Part shown: one piece after another, positions 1 to 6,317 of the stretch
How positions within the stretch are numbered: the stretch's first letter is position 1
Layout of the letters: every line of letters begins with the position of its first letter
Source of the DNA: DASUSF01 sp036375275
GTDB lineage: Bacteria > Pseudomonadota > Alphaproteobacteria > Geminicoccales > Geminicoccaceae
Direction of reading: 5' to 3'
NCBI GenBank assembly: GCA_036375275.1
Contig: DASUSF010000272.1
Coordinates: forward strand, 1-11,953
Length of the DNA stretch: 11,953 nt
The notes under the pieces: generated by a model
The model's database searches: none
What the model saw: only the letters and a program-made list of their open reading frames with translations
What the model was told of the DNA's origin: nothing
Made by a program: the position numbers and the translations under genes

Positions 1-1277
1 CTCGGGCCGGGCCTCTGGCGGAACTTGAAGCGCAGCTGGTCGGGCGGTATCGCCCGCCAGTCGACTGTGGACGGATCGAGCAGCCGCGCCTCGTGGCTCC
101 AGTCGTCGAGCACCTCCATGTCGTGCTCGATCAGGTAGGTCGGGTCCTGGGCCACCGCCGGCAGGATCTCGTCGCGGGCGATGCTCGGCGGGACGTGCCA
201 GTAGGGATTGATCTCGATGTAGGTCATCTGCCCGGTGAACACCGGCGTCCGGTGGTAGGGCGCGCCCACCACCACCCGGGTCTGGAAGATCGGCACCCCG
301 CGCTCGACCATGCGCAGGTTGAAGTCGGCGAGGTTGACGAAGATGTGCCGCTCCCCGAGGTCGCCGTTCAACCAGCGCAGCCGCTCGAGGTTGAGCGTGA
401 TCTGGTCGATCCGCTGGGCGGGCGTGATGGCGAGCGCGGCCCGCGTGCGCGCGCCGACCCGACCGTCCGGGGCGAGGCCGTGCCGGTGCTGGAAGCGCGC
501 CACCGCTTCGGCGAGCGCCGGATCGAACACCTCCGGGGCGTCCGCTGGCGGGGCGTCCGGCGGCGGCTCCCGCTCCAGGTCGCCGGTCAGCTCGAGCATC
601 CGGCGGAGGGTGCGGATCTCCGGGCCCTCCAAGCCGACCTCGAGCGTGCCTCCGGGCGGCAGGCGCGGCCACGGCACGCCGGCAGGCCCCGTCCGCAGCC
701 GGACCAGCGCTTCGCGCAGGCGCTCGTAGCCCGGGTGCGCCGTCGCCAGCGCGCCGACCGCGGTGGCGACCGGCGTGCCACCCGCGATCTTCTCGAGCAG
801 CCCGAGCGGGTCGAACGGCGCCGGCGCCACCTCGATCTCCGCATCGACCACCCGGGGATCGACCCGCCCGACCGCGATGTCGGTGGCGTACCGGATCAGG
901 GTCCGGCTGAGCGCGACCTCGACCGCCGCGAGGTCGGCGGCCGCCACCTCTCGGAGCGGCTCCAGATAGTCCTCTGGTCGAAGCCCGTGCCGCTCCGCCG
1001 ACCTCAGCTCGATCGCGAGCGCGTGCGCGCGCCGGTTCGGGCCATCATGGTCGAGCCAGAGCGGACGATGGGCGCGCCCGGCGTAGAAGGTCTGGAGCGC
1101 CTCGAGCGCGACCGCATCGCGCGGCGCGTCCGCCGCCAGGTCCTGCAGCCGCTGCTCGAGAGGGGACGCGAAGCCGCCGGTGGCGCCCGGCCGCGACGGC
1201 TCGAGCAGCAGGGCGAGGAGAAGGATCAGGAGGGGCGGGACGGGCCCGCGGACGATGCCGGCTCGCCCCTCACGCAC
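1..1277 (-). CDS. YcbB/LdtD-type L,D-transpeptidase, 3' end outside window
   Basis: Exported enzyme expected to form 3-3 cross-links between diaminopimelate residues of peptidoglycan in the periplasm. The 425 visible residues read in order: an N-terminal signal-like segment (about 12-27, PLLILLLALLLE core), the YcbB scaffold region (about 40-200, including LIRYATDIAVGRVDPR), a PG_binding_1 domain (about 208-275, ending DGRVGARTRAAL), and the first part of a YkuD catalytic domain (from about 309, with GQMTYIEINPYWHVPPSI). The frame leaves the window shortly before the expected SHGCxR catalytic cysteine motif, so activity cannot be judged. Family members are commonly 500-600 residues, so a substantial part is missing. 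I chose GTG at 1277-1275 because it opens the frame just ahead of the signal segment and overlaps the glycosyltransferase stop by 8 bases, which suggests translational coupling. No ATG start precedes the signal segment in this frame. Confidence 0.88.
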   Translation of the reverse strand, partial: MREGRAGIVRGPVPPLLILLLALLLEPSRPGATGGFASPLEQRLQDLAADAPRDAVALEALQTFYAGRAHRPLWLDHDGPNRRAHALAIELRSAERHGLRPEDYLEPLREVAAADLAAVEVALSRTLIRYATDIAVGRVDPRVVDAEIEVAPAPFDPLGLLEKIAGGTPVATAVGALATAHPGYERLREALVRLRTGPAGVPWPRLPPGGTLEVGLEGPEIRTLRRMLELTGDLEREPPPDAPPADAPEVFDPALAEAVARFQHRHGLAPDGRVGARTRAALAITPAQRIDQITLNLERLRWLNGDLGERHIFVNLADFNLRMVERGVPIFQTRVVVGAPYHRTPVFTGQMTYIEINPYWHVPPSIARDEILPAVAQDPTYLIEHDMEVLDDWSHEARLLDPSTVDWRAIPPDQLRFKFRQRPGP

Positions 1278-2211
1278 CAGGCGCCACCACCCGTCCCATG
1301 CGCCCGCTGAGCCCGTGGCCGAGCCCGAGGAGCGTCAGCCGGCAGCCCGCGAAATTGCCGCGACCGGCCTCCATCATCAGGCGCTTGCCGGCGCCCCCGA
1401 GGATGCGGGCGCCGCACGCCAGCGCCTTGCCCGCCCCGAGCCGGCGGCGGTACATGCGCACCAGGGCCAGCTGATTGCGGTACATGTAGTACAGCCGCCA
1501 GTTGGCCTTGACCGGGAACAGCGCCGGCGCGGCGAAGCCGCCGCCCGCGTGCTCGACGATGCTCTTCGGGACGACGAAGCTCCGGTAGCCGTGCTCGGCG
1601 AGACGGAGCGCGTAGTCGGTGTCCTCGCCGTAGTAGTAGAAGTCGGGGCGCGGAAAGCCGACCTCGGCCATCGCCTCGCGGGTGAACAGGGTGCCGATGA
1701 AGGCGTAGAGGTCGATCTCCTCAGGCCCGCCCTCGCCACGGCGGATGCCGATCTCGGGGCTGAGGTAGCGGTAGCGGAGGGCGCGCGCGACGGTGCTCGG
1801 CAGGCGGAACGGCAGCCAGGTCGTGCCGCCGTCGTCCCAGTGGGTCTGGTAGGCGGTGAGCCCCCCGACCTTGATCCCCTGACGCCGGAGGTCGGCCTCG
1901 GCCTCGAGCATCACCTGGAGCGCATCGGGCTCGGCGTAGACGTCGTCGTCCATCGCCCAGACGTAGTCGGCGCCGCGGTCGTAGGCGGCCTTCAGCACCG
2001 TGTGGAAGCTGGTGGCGCAGCCGCCGTTCTCGGGCTGGTGGATCGCGACGATGTCCGGCTGCTGGTCGAGCCACGCTCCGGTGCCGTCGCTGCTCACGTC
2101 GTCGACGACGATGATCTCGTCGGGCCGGCGGGTCTGGGCGCGGATGGTCGCGATGCCACGCTTGAGCGATTCGAGACGGTTGAAGGTGGTTACGGCGGCG
2201 GTGACTTTCAT
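1270..2211 (-). CDS. Family 2 glycosyltransferase (GT-A fold)
   Basis: Inverting glycosyltransferase that moves a sugar from a nucleotide-sugar donor to an envelope acceptor, probably at the cytoplasmic face of the inner membrane. The 313-residue protein starts with the typical first strand MKVTAAVTTFNR. It then shows VVDDVSSDGT (about 35-44), the metal-binding acidic cluster WAMDDD (85-90) in place of DxD, and FYYYGEDTDYALRL with the ED pair usual for the catalytic base region. It resembles the rhamnosyl/galactofuranosyltransferase-like branch, but donor and acceptor cannot be read from sequence. There is no clear transmembrane segment; the C-terminal part is basic. An in-frame ATG lies 30 bases upstream at 2241, but the residues it would add (MCGRHQHVVA) are unlike the family start, so ATG at 2211 is preferred. 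Neither start has a good ribosome binding site. It lies between patatin and L,D-transpeptidase genes on the same strand. Confidence 0.9.
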   Translation of the reverse strand: MKVTAAVTTFNRLESLKRGIATIRAQTRRPDEIIVVDDVSSDGTGAWLDQQPDIVAIHQPENGGCATSFHTVLKAAYDRGADYVWAMDDDVYAEPDALQVMLEAEADLRRQGIKVGGLTAYQTHWDDGGTTWLPFRLPSTVARALRYRYLSPEIGIRRGEGGPEEIDLYAFIGTLFTREAMAEVGFPRPDFYYYGEDTDYALRLAEHGYRSFVVPKSIVEHAGGGFAAPALFPVKANWRLYYMYRNQLALVRMYRRRLGAGKALACGARILGGAGKRLMMEAGRGNFAGCRLTLLGLGHGLSGRMGRVVAPGA

Positions 2212-2302
2212 GGCGACAACATGCTGATGGCGGCCGCACATTGCAACCGCTGGTGGACAGGATTGATGATCGAACCGCGCCCGGGCGACGCTCCCTCGCC
2301 CA

Positions 2303-3316
2303 TCAGACCGCGAACTCCTCGAGGTCGAGCGTGGCTTCGCGGCCGATCCGCCCGCGGTTCTCCTCGAGCCACGCCGAAGCGCGCCGGCGACCGACGTCGC
2401 GCAGATAGATCAGAAAGCGCCACGCCGTGTTGTTCTTGCTCCTGAGCCCGAGCGCGCCCATCACCTCGGGATCCGCGATCTTGTGCAAGCGGACCTCCTG
2501 GTAGCGCGGATTGGTGAGCTGGCCGTCCCGGACCAGCCGGTTGATGGTGTGGATGACGTCGAGCTCGCGCATCAGGGACGCGTTCATCGTGACCTCGTTG
2601 AGACGGTCCATGATGTCCCGGGACGAGATCGGCAGCTGCTCGCGGCGGGTCGGGTTGAGCTGGATCAGCAGGATGTCGCGCGCTCCGCAGACGCGGATCA
2701 GCGGCTTCAGGACGGGGTTGCCGATGAACCCGCCGTCCCAGTAGTAGCCGTCGTCGACCTGGACCGCCCGGTGCAGCTGCGGCAGGCAGGCCGAGGCGAG
2801 GAGCGCCTCGCAGGACAGATCGGCATTGCTGAAGATGCGCATCTTGTTGGTCTGCAGGTTGGTCGCGCAGACGTAGATGCGGAGCGCGCCGTCGCGGCGC
2901 AGCAGGTCGAAGTCGAAGCGCTCCTCGATCAGGGCGCGGAGCGGATTGTGGTCGAGCGGGTTGAGCTGGTAGGGCGAGACGAACTGCGCCATGACGTCGA
3001 GCCAGAGGGCCATGGGCGACCAGTCGAGGTTCCAGCTGCGCGCGACCGCCTGCAACGGGGAGGTGGTATAGGGGTTGGCCAGCGCCGCGCCGCTTTCGCT
3101 GATGCCGTGCCAGAACGCACGCAGCTCGGCCTTGGCCCCGGCCGCCCCGCCCCTCGCCAGCCCCTGGGCGAGGGCGCAGGCGTTCATCGCGCCCGCGCTC
3201 GTGCCGCTCACCCCGTTGATGGTGAGATCGGGCTCGTCGAGCAGGCGCTCCAGCACCCCCCAGGTGAAGGCGCCGTGCGCTCCGCCACCCTGGAGCGCAA
3301 GGGCGATCTCGGTCAT
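2303..3316 (-). CDS. Patatin-like phospholipase
   Basis: Serine lipid acyl hydrolase of the patatin family, expected to cleave acyl chains from (phospho)lipids with a Ser-Asp dyad. All family landmarks are intact in the 337 residues: the oxyanion-hole glycine motif GGGAHGAF (10-17), the nucleophile elbow GTSAG with Ser40, and the catalytic Asp194 in DGG (194-196). There is no signal peptide or membrane segment, so the protein is probably cytosolic or peripheral. The length fits the bacterial patatin branch that carries a C-terminal extension; residues about 225-337 are that extension. The gene starts 48 bases after the cupin gene on the same strand and is followed after 91 bases by the glycosyltransferase, consistent with one transcript. 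The ribosome binding site is weak. The true substrate is unknown; phospholipase A is a family expectation only. Confidence 0.93.
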   Translation of the reverse strand: MTEIALALQGGGAHGAFTWGVLERLLDEPDLTINGVSGTSAGAMNACALAQGLARGGAAGAKAELRAFWHGISESGAALANPYTTSPLQAVARSWNLDWSPMALWLDVMAQFVSPYQLNPLDHNPLRALIEERFDFDLLRRDGALRIYVCATNLQTNKMRIFSNADLSCEALLASACLPQLHRAVQVDDGYYWDGGFIGNPVLKPLIRVCGARDILLIQLNPTRREQLPISSRDIMDRLNEVTMNASLMRELDVIHTINRLVRDGQLTNPRYQEVRLHKIADPEVMGALGLRSKNNTAWRFLIYLRDVGRRRASAWLEENRGRIGREATLDLEEFAV

Positions 3317-3364
3317 CGCCGGCGATCCCGTCCGGCGGGAGGTCGTGCAGGCGGCGGGCGCACG

Positions 3365-4036
3365 TCAGGCAGCGGCGTCGCCGGCCCGGGCCAGATGGCC
3401 GGTCTTGACGAACGCCCGGCAGCCGCCGTCGCTGACCACGAGGACGGCCTCGCCGGCGGGCGCGCGCAGCCAGGTGCCGCTCGCGCAGGGGGCGCCGTCG
3501 ATCACGGCCTCGCCCGCGAGCAGGAACATCTCGACGCCGCCCTCGGCCGGATCGAAGCGCCAGCGCGCGCCTGGAGCCAGGACCAGGATGCGGACGCGTT
3601 CGGTCGGACCGGTGAACAGGGGGATCTCGCTCACCCCCTGGGCGACCGGCGCGCTGCCGGCGGTTCGGGTGTCGATCCTCACCGCGGCCCGATCGTCCGC
3701 CTGCATCTGCCGGAGCTTGACCAGGATAGTGCATCCCGGCCGGCTCGCCGGACTGTGCCGGCTGCCGGGCGGGTTCCGGACGTAGAACCCGGCCGGGAAG
3801 TCGCCTTCCTCGTCGGAGAACACGCCGTCCAGGACCAGGAACTCCTCCCCGGCGCCGTGCTCGTGCTCGGGAAACGCGCTGCCGGGCGCGAACCGGACCA
3901 GGCTGGTCGCGCGCGCAACCTCCTCGCCGTCCCGCTCCAGCATGCGCCGTTCCACCCCGCCGGCCGGCGAACCGGTCCATGGCAGCGAGGCGGTGTCCAC
4001 CTGCACCCGCAGGCTCCGATCGGCGTTGATCTTCAC
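3365..4036 (-). CDS. ChrR-like cupin-domain protein (bicupin)
   Basis: Cupin protein related to the metal-binding C-terminal domain of the anti-sigma factor ChrR, but without ChrR's N-terminal sigma-binding domain. Using GTG at 4036 it has 223 residues. The first cupin (about 40-110) carries the metal-ligand pattern PEHEHGAGEE (His58, His60, Glu64/65) and His94 in GSRHS. A second cupin-like half (about 145-215, EMFLLAGEA) follows and appears to lack histidine ligands. The GTG start is preferred over upstream ATGs at 4078 and 4096 because GGAGAG sits six bases before it and because VKINAD matches the usual MKINAD beginning of this family as I recall it. Role unknown: possibly sensing or detoxifying an oxidant, or a small-molecule dioxygenase/isomerase. 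It is the first gene of the minus-strand cluster, so its promoter should lie in 4037-4441. Confidence 0.82.
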   Translation of the reverse strand: MKINADRSLRVQVDTASLPWTGSPAGGVERRMLERDGEEVARATSLVRFAPGSAFPEHEHGAGEEFLVLDGVFSDEEGDFPAGFYVRNPPGSRHSPASRPGCTILVKLRQMQADDRAAVRIDTRTAGSAPVAQGVSEIPLFTGPTERVRILVLAPGARWRFDPAEGGVEMFLLAGEAVIDGAPCASGTWLRAPAGEAVLVVSDGGCRAFVKTGHLARAGDAAA

Positions 4037-4042
4037 GTGGCG

Positions 4043-4048
4043 CTCTCC
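4043..4048 (-). promoter_or_regulatory. Ribosome binding site of the cupin gene
   Basis: GGAGAG on the minus strand with a six-base spacer to GTG at 4036. It decides the start in favour of GTG over the in-frame ATGs further upstream. Confidence 0.6.
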
Positions 4049-4150
4049 GCCGTCCCCGCAGGTCCAGGAGGTAACCATCCGGCGCCGGACCGGCAAGATC
4101 CCCGGCGAAGACGGCGCGCCCGATCGACCGGCGAAAGGGAACCTCCCCCC

Positions 4151-4178
4151 GTATCACGCGTCTCCACTTATCAGACAA
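4151..4178 (-). promoter_or_regulatory. Weak candidate sigma70-type promoter for the minus-strand cluster
   Basis: On the minus strand, TTGTCT (4178-4173) is followed after 16 bases by TGATAC (4156-4151), about 115 bases upstream of the cupin GTG. The -35 match is fair and the -10 match poor. It is proposed mainly because this is the least GC-rich part of the divergent gap. Confidence 0.2.
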
Positions 4179-4184
4179 ACCGGG

Positions 4185-4213
4185 TTGCGCCAGGCGGCGC
4201 GCGGGAGGATCAT
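4185..4213 (+). promoter_or_regulatory. Weak candidate sigma70-type promoter for the oxidoreductase operon
   Basis: TTGCGC (4185-4190) and GATCAT (4208-4213) are separated by 17 bases. The -10 keeps the second A and last T of TATAAT. If used, it would leave an untranslated leader of about 220 bases before the TTG at 4442. The match is weak. Confidence 0.2.
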
Positions 4214-4427
4214 GGACCCGAAGCGCCGGCCGACCGCGCGGATGGTCGTTGATGGGTCAGGATCGAAGCGAACGACGCCCGCTGCCCGAGCCATCGCAGG
4301 CGCTCGAGGCCCGGTTGCACCTGTGCCCGGGTGCGGCGGGTGCGGCGCGCGGCTTTCCGAAGGGAGTGCGGCGACCAGCCGGCTGGCAGGAGCAGGATCC
4401 GGCGCTGCCGCTCCGGCGGCGTCGGTA

Positions 4428-4433
4428 GAGGGG
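4428..4433 (+). promoter_or_regulatory. Ribosome binding site deciding the TTG start of the KorC-like gene
   Basis: GAGGGG lies eight bases before TTG at 4442-4444. It supports the TTG over the in-frame ATG at 4331, whose extra 37 residues are an arginine-rich stretch without homologous character. Confidence 0.6.
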
Positions 4434-4441
4434 AAAGGACC

Positions 4442-6226
4442 TTGCAGCCCACCGACATCCGCGATCCCAACTACTTCCACAAGGTCGTCGATTGTCAGTG
4501 GGCGTGCCCCGCCCACACTCCGGTCCCCGAGTACATCCGGCTGATCGCGCAGCGTCGCCACTCCGACGCCTACATGATCAACTGGAAGTCGAACGTCCTG
4601 CCCGGCATCCTCGGCCGCACCTGCGACCGCCCGTGCGAGCCCGCCTGTCGGCGCGGCCGGGTGGAGGCCGAGCCGGTCGCGATCTGCCGCCTCAAGCGGG
4701 TGTGCGCCGATCACAAGGACGACGTCACCGCCCGGATGCCGACCGCGCCCGAGCGGAACGGCCGGCGGATTGCCTGCGTCGGCTGCGGACCGGCCTCGCT
4801 CACCGTCGCCCGCGACCTCGCCGCGATCGGCTACGAGATCACGATCTTCGACGGCGCGGCGCAGACCGCCGGGATGATCCGGAGCCAGATCCCGAAGTTC
4901 CGCCTGCCGCCCGAGGTGATCGAGGAGGAGGTCGGCTACATCACCGGCATCGGCAACGTCGCGGTCCGCCTGAACCACCCGATCGCGAGCCTGAAGGCGC
5001 TCCTCGCCGAGCCCTACGACGCCTTCTTCGTCGGCTCCGGCGCGCCGCGCGGGCGCGACCTCGCCATCCCCGGACGCGAGGCGGCGGCGGCCAACATCCA
5101 CATCGGCATCGACTGGCTGGCGTCGGTCGCCTTCGGCCACGTCGACAAGATCGGCCGGCGGGTCCTCGTGCTCGGCGGCGGCAACACCGCGATGGACTGC
5201 TGCCGCTCCGCCCGCCGGCTCGGCGGCGAGGACGTCAAGGTCGTGGTGCGGTCCGGCTTCGAGGAAATGAAGGCGAGCCCCTGGGAGAAGGAGGACGCCA
5301 TGGAGGAGGGGATCCCGATCCTCAACTTCATGGTCCCGAAGGAGTTCGTCCACGACGACGGCCGCCTGATCGGCATGGTGTTCGAGAAGGTCCGGCCGGA
5401 GCACGTCGACGGCCGGCGGAAGCTGGTCCCGACCGGCGAGCCCGACGTGTTCCTGGAAGCGGACGACGTCCTGGTCGCGATCGGGCAGGAGAACGCCTTT
5501 CCCTGGATCGAGCGCGACATCGGGGTCGTGTTCGGCGAGTGGGACATGCCGAAGGTCGACCGGGTCACCATGCAGTCGACCCACCCCAAGGTCTTCTTCG
5601 GCGGCGATGCGGCCTTCGGGCCGAAGAACATCATCTGGGCGGTCGCCCACGGCCACGCCGCGGCGATCTCGATCCACCAGTACCTGAACGGCGAGAGCCT
5701 GCACGACCGCCCGCCGCCCGAGATGAACCTCGTCTCGCAGAAGATGGGCCTCCACGAGTGGAGCTACGACAACGACATCTCCGGCGACCCTCGCTTCCGG
5801 GTGCCGTGGCGGGACAAGGCGCTGACGCTCAGGGACATCGCGGCCGAGGTCGAGCTCGGCTACGACGAGCGCCAGGCCTTCCTCGAGGCGGAGCGCTGCC
5901 TCAACTGCGACATCCAGACGGTGTTCTCCCGACCGCTGTGCATCGAGTGCGACGCCTGCGTCGACGTCTGCCCGATGGACTGCATCACGTTCACGGAGGA
6001 CGGGCCGGAGATGGAGCTCAGGGGCCGCCTCATGGCCCCCGCCGAGAACCTCGAGCAGGACCTGTACGTCTCCGACCGGCTGCCGACCGGCCGGATCATG
6101 GTCAAGGACGAGGACGTCTGCCTGCACTGCGGGCTGTGCGCCGAGCGCTGCCCGACCGGCGCCTGGGACATGCAGAAATCCTGGATCGACATGACACTGG
6201 CGGGAGCGCCATGGCCGAGCCGCTAG
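4442..6226 (+). CDS. korC: GltD-like NAD(P)H-FAD oxidoreductase with Fe-S domains, KorC-like subunit of a 2-oxoacid oxidoreductase
   Basis: Flavoprotein expected to pass electrons between the 2-oxoacid oxidoreductase and NAD(P). From TTG at 4442 it has 594 residues. The N-terminal Fer4_20-type region (1-100) has Cys18, Cys22, Cys61, Cys65 and Cys69. An FAD Rossmann motif IACVGCGPASL starts at 110, a nicotinamide Rossmann motif VLVLGGGNTAMD at 241-252, and the closing FAD motif VFFGGDAAFG at 384-393. A C-terminal 2[4Fe-4S] ferredoxin module follows with CIECDACVDVCP (500-511) and CLHCGLCAERCP (560-571). A further pair, Cys486 and Cys489 in ERCLNC, precedes the ferredoxin module. The domain set also resembles the dehydrogenase subunits of glutamate synthase, PreT and AegA, but the adjacent KorA/KorB-like genes favour KorC of Azoarcus-type 2-oxoglutarate:NADP+ oxidoreductase. 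The next gene starts 91 bases downstream, within the same operon. Confidence 0.85.
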   Translation: MQPTDIRDPNYFHKVVDCQWACPAHTPVPEYIRLIAQRRHSDAYMINWKSNVLPGILGRTCDRPCEPACRRGRVEAEPVAICRLKRVCADHKDDVTARMPTAPERNGRRIACVGCGPASLTVARDLAAIGYEITIFDGAAQTAGMIRSQIPKFRLPPEVIEEEVGYITGIGNVAVRLNHPIASLKALLAEPYDAFFVGSGAPRGRDLAIPGREAAAANIHIGIDWLASVAFGHVDKIGRRVLVLGGGNTAMDCCRSARRLGGEDVKVVVRSGFEEMKASPWEKEDAMEEGIPILNFMVPKEFVHDDGRLIGMVFEKVRPEHVDGRRKLVPTGEPDVFLEADDVLVAIGQENAFPWIERDIGVVFGEWDMPKVDRVTMQSTHPKVFFGGDAAFGPKNIIWAVAHGHAAAISIHQYLNGESLHDRPPPEMNLVSQKMGLHEWSYDNDISGDPRFRVPWRDKALTLRDIAAEVELGYDERQAFLEAERCLNCDIQTVFSRPLCIECDACVDVCPMDCITFTEDGPEMELRGRLMAPAENLEQDLYVSDRLPTGRIMVKDEDVCLHCGLCAERCPTGAWDMQKSWIDMTLAGAPWPSR

Positions 6227-6317
6227 AGCAGCATCCGGTGCGACCCCACTCCCCGGGGGGCGATCGTCGTCCGGACGAGGCCGCTCGCAGTCATCGTTCC
6301 AGAGCGACGTCCGTCCC

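Larger units (their letters stand above)
4037..4441. other. Divergent intergenic region between the envelope cluster and the oxidoreductase operon
   Basis: About 405 bases between the divergent cupin and KorC-like starts. Reading frames here are arginine- and proline-rich and look like composition artefacts; I see no convincing gene. The least GC-rich part is about 4150-4180 and contains weak promoter-like sequence for both directions, listed separately. I found no clear FNR, CRP or other dyad operator. Confidence 0.6.

Noticed and set aside
93..1310. Long plus-strand frame opposite the L,D-transpeptidase
   Set aside because: It is rich in Arg, Val, Asp and His with no domain, and the minus strand gives recognisable YcbB domains in the same stretch. 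It is an antisense shadow of GC-rich coding DNA.
1180..2445. Long plus-strand frame opposite the glycosyltransferase
   Set aside because: Antisense shadow; the minus strand holds intact family 2 glycosyltransferase motifs and this frame has none.
2208..4178. 656-codon minus-strand frame overlapping the patatin and cupin genes
   Set aside because: Arginine- and proline-rich alternate frame spanning two real genes; no domain is recognisable.
2483..4252. 589-codon plus-strand frame opposite the patatin and cupin genes
   Set aside because: It runs across two well-supported minus-strand genes and their spacer and shows only shadow-like composition.
4246..4265. TTGAT...ATCGA sequence resembling an FNR/ANR box
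   Set aside because: The half-sites are eight bases apart instead of four and the second half is imperfect.
4210..4470. 86-codon minus-strand frame in the divergent gap
   Set aside because: No ribosome binding site, Arg/Pro-rich, and it overlaps the start of the KorC-like gene.
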